From the NCBI GenBank assembly GCA_046542355.1, contig JBKHBN010000049.1:1-10681 (forward strand): 10,681 nucleotides of DNA. Reading direction: 5' to 3'. Below are positions 1 through 6,562 of this stretch, one piece after another (position 1 is the first letter of the stretch; each line of letters begins with the position of its first letter). Below the pieces are notes generated by a model. It was not told where the DNA came from, made no database searches, and saw only the letters and a list, made by a program, of their open reading frames with translations. The stretch comes from UBA1672 sp046542355. Lineage in GTDB: Bacteria > Pseudomonadota > Alphaproteobacteria > Micavibrionales > Micavibrionaceae. Made by a program: the position numbers and the translations under genes.

Positions 1-675
<675 letters not shown>

Positions 676-972
676 ATTTAAATCATGTCGTTGGCTTTTT
701 TATCCGAAGCAAAGCATTGCTTTGTTCGGGTCTTGAAGAGTTAACGAAGCGCGTAGCGATAAGTTTGTACGCACTTTGAATTCAGGTTTTGTAAGATTTA
801 CCTGCAGCATTTATTTGGACAATTGGATGTCGGAACGTCTTAATAACAAAGATGAAACCCCGGATTTATTCCGGGGTCTATTGAGCTAATGGTTAGTTCA
901 ATGGATCCCTGCATACGCAGGGATTTCGGTTTAGTAAGGTGTTTTAGGCATCAGTCAGATAAGGATTTGAAT
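676..972 (+). other. 23S-5S internal transcribed spacer with hairpins
   Basis: This 297-nt spacer has no tRNA that I can fold and no plausible gene. It holds several hairpins. An imperfect stem lies near 714-738 (CCGAAGCAAAGC / GCTTTGTTCGG, one bulged base). A second has CCCCGGA / TCCGGGG arms near 858-876. A third is a perfect 8-bp stem, ATCCCTGC (905-912) with GCAGGGAT (917-924), around an ATAC loop. The second and third resemble motifs found again at about 6289-6327 and 10076-10162, so part of the spacer is probably a dispersed repeat rather than an rRNA processing signal. Confidence 0.7.
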
Positions 973-1102
973 GATCTGGTGGTTATAGCAAGAGTGAAAC
1001 ACATGATCCCATCCCGAACTCAATGGTGAAACCTCTTTGCGACGATGGTACTTCGTCTTAAGGCGCGGGAGAGTAGTTCGCTGCCAGATCTTTTAAATCC
1101 TT
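961..1102 (+). other. 5S rRNA precursor processing stem
   Basis: The arms AAGGATTT (961-968) and AAATCCTT (1095-1102) are exact reverse complements flanking the 5S gene, four nucleotides outside its own helix I on each side. This is the expected layout for double-stranded RNA cleavage (RNase III or E type) of the rRNA precursor. The pairing is seen directly; the processing role is inferred. Confidence 0.6.
973..1090 (+). rRNA. 5S ribosomal RNA
   Basis: Helix I is visible as GATCTGG (973-979) pairing with CCAGATC (1084-1090), giving 118 nt. Conserved 5S blocks are present: GAGTGAAACA near 992, ATCCCATCCCGAACTC near 1006-1021, and GGCGCGGGAGAGTAG at 1062-1076. The gene sits in a longer outer stem, AAGGATTT (961-968) with AAATCCTT (1095-1102), likely the processing stem of the precursor. 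It follows 23S in the usual operon order. No initiator tRNA follows, although alphaproteobacterial rRNA operons often carry one there. Confidence 0.96.
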
Positions 1103-1132
1103 ATTTGTAGTTATTCAGACCTATTTAGAGAT

Positions 1133-1232
1133 GTCATCCGCGAGGAGGCCGAGGGTCGACGCGGCAATCTTTCTGTCAACCAAGAAGAATTATGGATTAC
1201 TTCCCCCTGATCAAGTCCGGGGTCGCAATGAC
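1133..1232. repeat. 100-bp dispersed GTCAT-ended repeat in the rRNA trailer
   Basis: The segment begins GTCATCCGCGA and ends TCGCAATGAC, imperfect inverted ends of the form GTCAT(T/C)GCGA. The inner arms GACGCGGCAATC and GGATTACTTCCCCC are typical of the short non-coding repeat scattered through many alphaproteobacterial genomes. It lies between the 5S gene and the operon terminator, so it is transcribed with every rRNA precursor. The family likeness comes from memory of such repeats; copy number in this genome is unknown. Confidence 0.6.
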
Positions 1233-1250
1233 GAAAAGATGACTTTACCG

Positions 1251-1271
1251 CCGCCCGTTGGGCGGTTTTTT
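1251..1271 (+). terminator. rRNA operon intrinsic terminator
   Basis: CCGCCC (1251-1256), a GTT loop and GGGCGG (1260-1265) form a perfect 6-bp GC stem followed at once by six T and more T-rich sequence. It lies downstream of 5S and just before the promoter region of the next gene. Confidence 0.88.
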
Positions 1272-1285
1272 GTTTTTGTGATAAT
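1258..1285 (+). promoter_or_regulatory. Possible promoter of the membrane protein gene
   Basis: GATAAT (1280-1285), preceded by TGT to give a near-extended -10, has TTGGGC (1258-1263) 16 nt upstream. That -35 match is weak and lies in the rRNA terminator hairpin. Start of transcription would be near 1291, about 23 nt before the ATG at 1314. Confidence 0.4.
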
Positions 1286-1313
1286 GTAGTGCTGTCTTAT
1301 TGAAGGGGTATGC

Positions 1314-1787
1314 ATGTTTAATCCGTTGTTTATTACAAAATATTTAGATCTATTTTACAAAACATTTTCTGACAAAATTCTGGAAGAAGCGCAGCAACAT
1401 GCGCGCAGAAGGAAGAGCTATTGGAATTTACTGCTTATTCCGGCGATTATTGTGCCGTTGGTGGCTTTTTGGGTTGCATGTTTTTATATATTGGGTTTGT
1501 TTCACGCTTATTTCTATCCTGGGGAAAGTTTTTTTAATGAGCCACAGGGGGTTGGTCCTGTTTTGACGGCGGTAGCCCCATTTTTTGGCGCTATGCCTTC
1601 TGGGTTTCTTATAGGAAACATGCTTGTGTATATAATTTCTCCTGCGCGACGTGCTCTTAATAAAGAGGCCGAAGGTGTTTCTGGAGCATCTTTCCGAGAT
1701 TCGCAGAAGGGCATGATAAAGACTGTTTTGATTCTTGTTCCTGCGAGTTTAATGTTTGCGTTTTTGGGGGCGGCTATACCTTGGTAG
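1314..1787 (+). CDS. Hypothetical three-helix inner-membrane protein
   Basis: The product has 157 residues; I do not recognise the family. A short amphipathic, charged N-terminus (residues 1-36, ending in the basic run HARRRK) precedes three likely membrane helices at about 38-63, 84-108 and 135-155. A basic stretch SPARRAL follows helix 2, so by the positive-inside rule the segment between helices 2 and 3 probably faces the cytoplasm. The last residues IPW end straight after the third helix. The start is supported by GAAGGGG (1302-1308), five nucleotides before the ATG. The gene stands alone between the rRNA terminator and a 5S-like relic. No catalytic motif is visible, and function cannot be assigned. 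Confidence 0.75.
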   Translation: MFNPLFITKYLDLFYKTFSDKILEEAQQHARRRKSYWNLLLIPAIIVPLVAFWVACFYILGLFHAYFYPGESFFNEPQGVGPVLTAVAPFFGAMPSGFLIGNMLVYIISPARRALNKEAEGVSGASFRDSQKGMIKTVLILVPASLMFAFLGAAIPW

Positions 1788-1790
1788 TGG

Positions 1791-1904
1791 TGTCTGGTGG
1801 TATAAGCCGCGAGTGAAACATCTGCCTACGCCAAGGCTTCGCAGGATAGGTGCTGCGTTCGCTCAAAAGGCGCGGGAGAGTAGTTTACCCTTTCGAGTGC
1901 AGGT
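1791..1904 (+). pseudogene. Degenerate 5S rRNA-like sequence
   Basis: This stretch matches the intact 5S gene in order. TCTGGTGG (1793-1800 versus 975-982), GAGTGAAACA (1811-1820 versus 992-1001) and an exact 18-nt match AAGGCGCGGGAGAGTAGT (1867-1884 versus 1060-1077) are collinear. The middle (about 1821-1866) is unrelated or replaced and is 11-12 nt shorter overall. It contains an imperfect hairpin, CCTACG with CGCAGG (1825-1846). The 3' arm of helix I is missing, so a functional 5S fold is unlikely. It starts 3 nt after the preceding gene's stop. The best reading is a decayed 5S copy, possibly with a repeat in the middle. Confidence 0.6.
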
Positions 1905-1923
1905 TTTGTTTTTTTATGAAAAT

Positions 1924-1951
1924 TTGATACGGGTGCGGTTATGACTATATA
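1924..1951 (+). promoter_or_regulatory. Putative sigma-70 promoter for the 98-residue gene
   Basis: TTGATA (1924-1929), a 16-nt spacer and TATATA (1946-1951) lie 34 nt before the ATG at 1986. An 18-nt spacing to TATATT is equally possible. Confidence 0.5.
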
Positions 1952-1985
1952 TTGTGCGAATTGTTCATAGTTTTTGAGGTTTGAT

Positions 1986-2282
1986 ATGGCGCAATTTGGT
2001 GTTAAAGGATCGTTTGGTGGCACTGCAGGGCTTTTTCCAATAGGACGGTTCGGGCAAGCTAATCTTGTTCGCAGGCGACCAGAGATGAAAGGTTTTTTCG
2101 ACTGGGCCGAGAATATGCATGGTTCAATTCATTCCAGAAGCGCTGTTGGTGATCTCGCTGCGGAGGATTTTGTTACGGCTGTTGCGGCGTTTTGTTATTT
2201 AGTTGGAGAAAAACATAATCCTCCCGATGCGAGCACTCTGGAGATGGCTTTTGAGGGTGGAGATCAGAGGTATTTGTCATAG
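1986..2282 (+). CDS. Hypothetical 98-residue soluble protein
   Basis: The product is 98 residues, starting MAQFGVKG. An in-frame TTG at 1974 would add four residues, but TTGAGG at 1974-1979 is better read as the Shine-Dalgarno site of the ATG at 1986. The N-terminal third is Gly/Phe-rich and basic (residues 4-31). A more helical region follows, with AVGDLAAEDFVTAVAAFCYLVGE at about 53-75 split across a hydrophobic segment that is too short and interrupted to be a sure membrane helix. There are one Cys and two His near the middle but no metal site pattern. I do not recognise the family. A promoter-like pair lies just upstream, so it is probably transcribed alone, convergent with the gene on its right. 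Confidence 0.65.
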   Translation: MAQFGVKGSFGGTAGLFPIGRFGQANLVRRRPEMKGFFDWAENMHGSIHSRSAVGDLAAEDFVTAVAAFCYLVGEKHNPPDASTLEMAFEGGDQRYLS

Positions 2283-2409
2283 TGCAAGATGAATCTTCCT
2301 AGTGTATCCGGCACAACGATTGAGCTGGGCAGGGACGGCGATAACGCGCCGGATTGTTCACACGGGTAAGTGGGCGGCGTGGCTATAGCGCTTTTATTTC
2401 TGCCCTTTT

Positions 2410-3054
2410 TTATGTGTTTGTTTTTTCTTCAGTGGCTTGGGATTCTTTGGCTTGGGCGCTGTTTTCGGTGGTCTCTTCGGCATTTTCCTGCGTATTTCCG
2501 TCGGTCTCTTCTTGATCTGTGGTCAGCTTTGATTTTGTTTTCTTGAAATCCTTTATGGACTTAATCAGCCCATTGAGGTGGGGGAGGACAGCGTCTTCGT
2601 ATTCCAGTCTTTTTTCTGCGGGGATGCCTTTAAGCAAGCTGTTCATCAGCAGGTAAGCTGTTTGATCTATTTCTGCGGCTTTGAGCGCTTTTTGGGTTTC
2701 CAGATTTTCGAAAAAGCTTATTTTTCTGACGGCATGCTCCATGATGGTTGCTATGTTTTTATCAGCCCGGGATAAACGTTTCTGGAATTCCTGACGGGTG
2801 ATGGTGACCATGGTGCATAGGGTCAGGGCTTCGTAATTGAGCGCTGATATTTCATCGGTGACAAGCCCCAGCTCTCCGATAATGGCGCCGGGGCCAAAAT
2901 GAGCGACTTCGACTTTGTGCTCGTCTTGTGTGGTATAGGCGCAGACTTCTCCGTTCTGGATAACGTAGGCACGGGAGATCTCATCGCCGGCACGGATGAA
3001 GACTTTGCCTTCCTGTATGACGCTACGCTCTAGAATGCTTGTGCCTGATCCCAT
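2410..3054 (-). CDS. Cyclic nucleotide-binding-domain protein without DNA-binding domain
   Basis: The product has 214 residues. Residues 12-112 match the Crp/PKA-R type jelly-roll: a first strand block VFIRAGDEISRAYVIQNGEV (18-37), then the phosphate-binding cassette region GAIIGELGLVTDEISALNYEA (56-76), then TITRQEFQKRL (84-94). The cassette keeps Gly60-Glu61, but the arginine that holds the cyclic phosphate is not at the expected place, so classical cAMP/cGMP binding is doubtful. Residues 113-175 are helical. The tail from about 176 is acidic and Gln/Thr/Glu-rich, probably disordered. No helix-turn-helix follows, so it is not a Crp/Fnr regulator. It may be a regulatory or scaffold protein with a ligand-sensing fold. 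AAAGGA lies upstream of the ATG. The divergent neighbour is a cold-shock gene; a functional link is not shown. Confidence 0.85.
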   Translation of the reverse strand: MGSGTSILERSVIQEGKVFIRAGDEISRAYVIQNGEVCAYTTQDEHKVEVAHFGPGAIIGELGLVTDEISALNYEALTLCTMVTITRQEFQKRLSRADKNIATIMEHAVRKISFFENLETQKALKAAEIDQTAYLLMNSLLKGIPAEKRLEYEDAVLPHLNGLIKSIKDFKKTKSKLTTDQEETDGNTQENAEETTENSAQAKESQATEEKTNT

Positions 3055-3371
3055 CAGAAGATCCTTTCATGGCATGGATGATGAGTGGATGAGTGATCCA
3101 GATGCCAGTTTAACAAAATTTTATATGGAACATCAATCTTGTAGTTTTTCTAAAGCATTCTTTTGGTTGATGGTATGGATAACACTCTTGGCCGAAAGAC
3201 AGAGGGCGTTAAAAAAATTGAGAGATTTGCAGTCTTTTCTTGCTATTTGTGCTGATAAGCTGTTTAATCACCGATAATCTTTGCGACTATGCGTATCTTG
3301 GCAAAAGAGCGGTAGAGTATCACGAAGAGAAGCCGTTTGAATACCAAGTTATAAAAGGAGTTAACAGAATT
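3055..3371. other. Divergent intergenic region upstream of the cold-shock gene
   Basis: These 317 bases separate the minus-strand cyclic-nucleotide-fold gene from the cold-shock gene. They should hold both promoters. I found no convincing -35/-10 pair for either. CGATAATC near 3271-3278 could be a -10 for the cold-shock gene, which would give an untranslated leader of about 85-90 nt, in keeping with the long leaders known for cspA-type mRNAs. No open frame with coding character or ribosome site is visible. Confidence 0.4.
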
Positions 3372-3581
3372 ATGGCACAAACAGGAACCGTTAAGTGGTT
3401 TAATGCGACCAAAGGATACGGATTTATTGAACCGGATGATGGAAGCAGCGATGTTTTTGTTCATGCAACAGCTGTAGAGCAAGCAGGACTACGTAGCCTT
3501 GAAGAGGGACAAAAAGTTGAGTTCGATCTTCAGGAAAATCGTGGCAAACAGGCAGCGGCAAATCTTAAGGCTGTAGATTAG
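3372..3581 (+). CDS. CspA-family cold-shock protein
   Basis: The product is a 69-residue single cold-shock domain, the usual length for the family. It is a small beta-barrel that binds single-stranded RNA/DNA and melts RNA structure. RNP1 is seen as KGYGFIEP (residues 14-21) and RNP2 as VFVHATAV (29-36), with the leading TGTVKWFNATKG. The tail GKQAAANLKAV matches the family. The ATG at 3372 is chosen because residue 1 fits the family start and AAAAGGAG (3353-3360) lies 11 nt upstream, a slightly long spacing. The same frame is open further upstream, but that peptide is unlike any cold-shock protein. Two hairpins follow the stop, and the second is a strong terminator. Confidence 0.95.
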   Translation: MAQTGTVKWFNATKGYGFIEPDDGSSDVFVHATAVEQAGLRSLEEGQKVEFDLQENRGKQAAANLKAVD

Positions 3582-3594
3582 TCTGAGTATTATA

Positions 3595-3661
3595 CGGGAT
3601 TTTTTTCCCGGTTTTGCTTTATTTTTTTTAAAACATCCCTTCGGGGGTGTTTTTGTTTTTT
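3595..3661 (+). terminator. Tandem terminator of the cold-shock gene
   Basis: A first 5-bp stem, CGGGA (3595-3599) with TCCCG (3606-3610), is followed by T-rich sequence. The main hairpin has AAAACATCCC (3630-3639), a TTCG tetraloop (3640-3643) and GGGGTGTTTT (3644-3653): ten pairs including one G-U, then T-rich sequence to 3661. The TTCG loop marks an unusually stable intrinsic terminator. Confidence 0.9.
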
Positions 3662-3747
3662 GTTGCAGCGCGTAACAGGAAAATGCTGCACTGGCTCAGA
3701 TGGCTTTTTTTTTATGTGTAATAATTGCCATAGACTAATTTGTTTGA

Positions 3748-3776
3748 TTGAAATAAATGAAAAAAGCAGGTATACT
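3748..3776 (+). promoter_or_regulatory. Strong sigma-70 type promoter of the 43-residue gene
   Basis: TTGAAA (3748-3753), a 17-nt spacer and TATACT (3771-3776) are near consensus. Transcription would start near 3783, giving a leader of about 32 nt before the ATG at 3815. Confidence 0.75.
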
Positions 3777-3814
3777 CCGTTTGTTATCATGGATTTTGAG
3801 AGATGGAGGGACCT

Positions 3815-3946
3815 ATGTCTGTAGGAACGTATGCGCAAGGAGCTAATGGCGTGATGTTTATGCCCAGGAAGGGCGAGAAAACGTTGCCCAGATTGATGAT
3901 CAGGCGCTCAAATGATAATGATAATGGTGCCGGTGAACAGGAGTGA
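3815..3946 (+). CDS. Small 43-residue protein, unknown function
   Basis: This short open frame encodes 43 residues beginning MSVGTYAQGANG. GGAGG (3805-3809) lies five nucleotides before the ATG, a near-consensus promoter lies 39 nt upstream, and a perfect terminator starts 18 nt after the stop. Together these make a complete one-gene transcription unit and argue for a real gene despite its size. The peptide has a neutral N-terminal part, a basic middle (PRKGEKTLPRLMIRR, residues 17-31) and an acidic, Asn/Asp-rich tail (NDNDNGAGEQE). There is no signal peptide, membrane helix or Cys. I do not recognise the family. A nucleic-acid or membrane-surface role is possible from the basic stretch, but that is a guess. 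The unit could also be a small RNA with a translated segment. Confidence 0.65.
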   Translation: MSVGTYAQGANGVMFMPRKGEKTLPRLMIRRSNDNDNGAGEQE

Positions 3947-3964
3947 ATCCTGATTTTATCCCTG

Positions 3965-3993
3965 AAAAGCACACTGTCAGGTGTGCTTTTTTT
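3965..3993 (+). terminator. Intrinsic terminator of the 43-residue gene
   Basis: AAAAGCACAC (3965-3974), loop TGTCAG and GTGTGCTTTT (3981-3990) make a perfect 10-bp stem running into seven T in total. The A-tract on the 5' side could let it work from the other strand too. Confidence 0.9.
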
Positions 3994-4175
3994 GTTTGGT
4001 GTTGAGGACGCTACCTAGCGTTTTTAGTTAATCTTGCGTTTTTAAATAAAACCCCTTGCTGTTTGCGGTGTTGATGCGTAAAAATATCCCCCTTGGTTGA
4101 TATAGAGATAAAACTTCCAGACCTTTTTCGTAGATGCGAGGGGGCGTGATGGAGATAACAAGGAAAGAGAGATCA

Positions 4176-4703
4176 ATGGATATTTCTAAGATTGCAGCAG
4201 GAAAAGATGTGCCGAATAATGTGAATGTTGTTATTGAGAATACTGCAGGGGGGCCTCCTGTGAAGTATGAGCTGGATAAAGATTCGGGCGCTTTGTTTGT
4301 TGATCGTTTTTCGCATACGCCGATGTTTTATCCAGCTAATTACGGCTTTATTCCGCAAACGCTTGGCGGGGATGGTGATCCGCTGGATGTGCTGGTGTAT
4401 GCACAGCACTCTATTTTACCCGGGGCGGTTGTTTGTGTGCGCCCTGTCGGTGTTTTGGTGATGGAAGATGATGGCGGGCAGGATGAAAAGATACTTGCTG
4501 TTCCGGTTGACAAGACTCATCCCATGTTTAGTGCGGTTAAGGAGTATAGTGACCTTCCGCAGATTTTACTGGATGAGATCAAACATTTCTTTTCGCATTA
4601 TAAAGATCTTGAGAAAGGAAAGTGGGTTAAAATACAGGGCTGGGAAGGCGCTGAGCGTGCGAAAGAGCTTATCCTTGAGGGGGTTGAAAATGCCTCTTCC
4701 TAG
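4176..4703 (+). CDS. ppa: Inorganic pyrophosphatase, family I
   Basis: The product is a cytoplasmic Mg-dependent enzyme that splits pyrophosphate to two phosphates, pulling biosynthetic reactions forward. From the ATG at 4176 it has 175 residues, matching the E. coli protein length. The active-site set is complete, each shifted by one from E. coli numbering: Glu21, Lys30, Glu32, Arg44, Tyr56, Asp66, Asp68, Asp71, Asp98, Asp103, Lys105, Tyr142, Lys143. The signature DGDPLDVLV (66-74) and YPANYGFIP (52-60) are clear. Upstream in-frame ATGs at 4134 and 4149 would add residues absent from the family, and AAGGAAAGAGAG precedes 4176. It is monocistronic, with its own terminator. No sign of damage. 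Confidence 0.97.
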   Translation: MDISKIAAGKDVPNNVNVVIENTAGGPPVKYELDKDSGALFVDRFSHTPMFYPANYGFIPQTLGGDGDPLDVLVYAQHSILPGAVVCVRPVGVLVMEDDGGQDEKILAVPVDKTHPMFSAVKEYSDLPQILLDEIKHFFSHYKDLEKGKWVKIQGWEGAERAKELILEGVENASS

Positions 4704-4753
4704 GAGGGTGTTCTAACCCTGTTTTTGCTGCGACGCAGCTCATGTTTTTGTGA

Positions 4754-4788
4754 AAAGACGTAAAGCAAAACTTTACGTCTTTATTTTA
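4754..4788 (+). terminator. Terminator after ppa
   Basis: AAAGACGTAAAG (4754-4765), loop CAAAA and CTTTACGTCTTT (4771-4782) pair perfectly over 12 bp, followed by ATTTTAT. The T-tract is broken by one A. Confidence 0.85.
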
Positions 4789-4800
4789 TCATGCTAACGC
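4772..4800 (+). promoter_or_regulatory. Possible promoter for the aminotransferase gene
   Basis: TTTACG (4772-4777), a 17-nt spacer and TAACGC (4795-4800) are the only reasonable pair in the short gap after the ppa terminator. The -35 lies in the terminator's 3' arm. The match is weak. Confidence 0.3.
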
Positions 4801-4836
4801 TGGTTTTAGAAGATGCAGCACAGACAGGGGTTAACC

Positions 4837-6156
4837 ATGATTGCTTTAAATAGTTTTGAACAAAAATTGATACTCTCGCCAACACTTGCAGCAAACGAGA
4901 CGGTAGGCCGTTTAAGAGCGGAGGGGCGTGAGATTTTGCATATGGGCTTTGGCCAAGCGCCTTTCCCTGTTCCCGACAGGCTTAAAAATGCGTTGATCGA
5001 GCATGCACAAAATAATAAATATCTCCCTTCATCGGGGCTGGATGCTTTGCTTGATGTTATTCTTGATTACTATGGTGATATTATTGATGAGGTTGATCCT
5101 GCCACCCATGATGTTGTGGTTGCGCCGGGAAGCAAGCTTTTGCTTTTTGCTGCGCAGCTGGCGGTAAAGGGCGATCTTTTAATGCCGGTGCCTAGCTGGG
5201 TGAGTTATGAGCCGCAGGCGCATATGGTCGGAACCGAGGTTATAAAAGTGCCGACAGTGCTTGATGATGAGGGGTATCATATTGATGCTCAGGTCTTGCG
5301 TATGATTATTTCCAAATCCCGTCAGGAGGGAAAAAATCCGCGTAAGATTATTTTGAATTATCCGAATAATCCTACGGGTCTAACGATTAGTGAGCCGGAA
5401 CTTAAAGCTATAGCGCAGGTGTGTCGGGAGGAGGACATCCTGATCATCTCAGATGAAATCTATGGTCTGGTGGCGTTTGATGGAATCTATCGCAGCATAG
5501 CGCGGTATGCACCTGAGCATACGATGGTCTCAACGGGGCTGTCCAAACACATGGCTTTGGGGGGATGGCGCATTGGTCTGGCTATTATTCCGAAATCGAT
5601 TGCCGGTTTGAAAACCCTGATGGAGAATATTGCCAGTGAAACATGGTCGTGTGTGCCTGCGCCGGTTCAGTATGCGGTGATTGAGGCTTATAAAAAGCAC
5701 GAAGATGTCGAGAATTATATCAAGGATTGCTGCACCGTGCATAGTTTTATGAACAGCTATATTGCAAAAGGTTTGCGGGCTGCGGGGATTAAATGTGCTT
5801 TGCCGCAAGGGGCGTTTTATGTTTATCCGGATTTTGATTCATTTCGGGATGTGCTGGCTGCAAAAGGTGTGCGGACAAGTCAGGATCTAGCCGATCATCT
5901 GCTTGAGACTTATGGTCTGGTTACGCTCAGCGGTATTGGCTTTGGTGAGCAGGCTGAGCGTTTGACCCTGCGTTTGTCGGGTTGTGATTATGACGGCGCG
6001 GCTGTGCTTAGTGCTTATCAAAGGGGCGAGGCCCTGGATGAGTCGTTTATTGCTCGTTATGCGCCTAATCTTGAGCGTTCGATCGAAGCTTTTGCTGCAT
6101 GCGTTGGTACGCCTCAGGAAGAAGGGATTGAGAAAGAAGCGCTGTGCGTTGCGTGA
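4837..6156 (+). CDS. Fold-type I PLP-dependent aminotransferase (class I/II)
   Basis: This is a cytoplasmic pyridoxal-phosphate enzyme that moves an amino group between an amino acid and a 2-oxo acid. From the ATG at 4837 it has 439 residues. Visible motifs in order are YLPSSGLDALLD (62-73), NYPNNPTG (174-181), SDEIYG (205-210, with Asp206 and Tyr209 for the cofactor), STGLSKHMALGGWRIG (232-247, Lys237 being the Schiff-base lysine) and RLSG with Arg379, the carboxylate-binding arginine. AGGGG (4826-4830) favours 4837. The ATG at 4813 would add eight residues and cannot be excluded. The C-terminal 40 residues extend past the usual fold. The substrate cannot be read from the sequence; aspartate, aromatic or other specificities are all possible. 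Neighbours give no pathway clue. Confidence 0.9.
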   Translation: MIALNSFEQKLILSPTLAANETVGRLRAEGREILHMGFGQAPFPVPDRLKNALIEHAQNNKYLPSSGLDALLDVILDYYGDIIDEVDPATHDVVVAPGSKLLLFAAQLAVKGDLLMPVPSWVSYEPQAHMVGTEVIKVPTVLDDEGYHIDAQVLRMIISKSRQEGKNPRKIILNYPNNPTGLTISEPELKAIAQVCREEDILIISDEIYGLVAFDGIYRSIARYAPEHTMVSTGLSKHMALGGWRIGLAIIPKSIAGLKTLMENIASETWSCVPAPVQYAVIEAYKKHEDVENYIKDCCTVHSFMNSYIAKGLRAAGIKCALPQGAFYVYPDFDSFRDVLAAKGVRTSQDLADHLLETYGLVTLSGIGFGEQAERLTLRLSGCDYDGAAVLSAYQRGEALDESFIARYAPNLERSIEAFAACVGTPQEEGIEKEALCVA

Positions 6157-6239
6157 TTAGAACTCCATGGCGATTGCAACAGCATTGTACATAACACGTA
6201 ACGACACTATCTAAGAAGAACATATGAAAGTAAACCGAA

Positions 6240-6267
6240 ACCCCTGCTTTAAAGCAGGGGTCTTTTA
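6240..6267 (+). terminator. Terminator-like perfect palindrome after the aminotransferase gene
   Basis: ACCCCTGCTTT (6240-6250) and AAAGCAGGGGT (6251-6261) are exact reverse complements with no spacer, so the folded hairpin has a small loop in the TTTAAA centre. CTTTTAT follows. It is likely an intrinsic terminator about 85 nt past the stop, although the same shape could be a dispersed palindrome. Confidence 0.7.
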
Positions 6268-6288
6268 TGCTGACGATTTACTCAAAAA

Positions 6289-6331
6289 AGACCCCGGATC
6301 TTACGCAAGATATCCGTTTTCACGGATTTTT
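6289..6331. repeat. Short CCCCGG-type palindromic repeat
   Basis: GACCCCGGATC is followed by a small hairpin (ATCTT / AAGAT near 6298-6310) and by ATCCGT (6312-6317), TTTC loop, ACGGAT (6322-6327), then TTTTT. The same ACCCCGGAT and CGTTTTCACG parts occur at about 10075-10083 and 10148-10157 in the MITE-like element, so this may be a shortened relative. The last hairpin could also act as a terminator. Confidence 0.5.
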
Positions 6332-6451
6332 CGCTTGTCCGCGGTTTCGTTAAAATTGTTTAACCGTTTGAATTTCAATAATTATTTCTTGTAAAATTCA
6401 AATATGATTTCCATGATTAGAACTCCGTAATATGTTTACAGGATTTAAGAG

Positions 6452-6477
6452 AAGAGGTGTTTGCGCCTCTTTTTTTG
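6452..6477 (+). terminator. Intrinsic terminator
   Basis: AAGAGGTG (6452-6459), loop TTTG and CGCCTCTT (6464-6471) pair over eight positions with one G-T, ending in a run of eight T (6470-6477). No gene immediately precedes it. It may be the original aminotransferase terminator, now separated from that gene by the segment between the 13-bp repeats. Confidence 0.85.
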
Positions 6478-6500
6478 GATTTTTTTACTTACCATGAAAT

Positions 6501-6529
6501 TTTACTTTTTGATGGGATTTGTGTATAAA
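6501..6529 (+). promoter_or_regulatory. Putative promoter of the 229-residue gene
   Basis: TTTACT (6501-6506), a 17-nt spacer and TATAAA (6524-6529) place the start of transcription near 6536, about 27 nt before the ATG at 6563. Confidence 0.55.
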
Positions 6530-6562
6530 GGGGCATGATTTAGATTTATAGGGAAAGATATT

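Larger units (their letters stand above)
6154..6426. repeat. 13-bp direct repeat bracketing a 247-bp insert-like segment
   Basis: TGATTAGAACTCC occurs at 6154-6166, where it supplies the aminotransferase stop codon, and again at 6414-6426. Between the copies lie two repeat-like hairpins. The arrangement looks like a duplication of a target site or of flanking sequence around an insertion. I saw no clear inverted ends just inside the copies. Confidence 0.5.

Noticed and set aside
676..960. A tRNA gene in the 23S-5S spacer, suggested by GTTCGGGTC near 733
   Set aside because: No acceptor stem, D-arm or anticodon arm can be placed around it; the bases belong to a hairpin with the upstream CCGAAGCAAAGC.
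2289..2369. A 26-codon frame just after the 98-residue gene
   Set aside because: It lacks a Shine-Dalgarno sequence, promoter and any recognisable feature; its length is well within chance.
3662..3747. A small RNA suggested by TGCAGC / GCTGCA arms and a run of nine T near 3705
   Set aside because: The pairing is short with a long loop, the T-run does not follow a stem, and no promoter precedes it.
4008..4025. Hairpin ACGCT-ACCT-AGCGT followed by five T as a second terminator
   Set aside because: The stem is only five pairs and sits after an already perfect terminator; it may be chance, so it is not listed as a feature.
4134..4175. A longer N-terminus for inorganic pyrophosphatase from ATG 4134 or 4149
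   Set aside because: The added residues are not part of the family, and the start at 4176 gives exact family length and residue numbering with a ribosome site.
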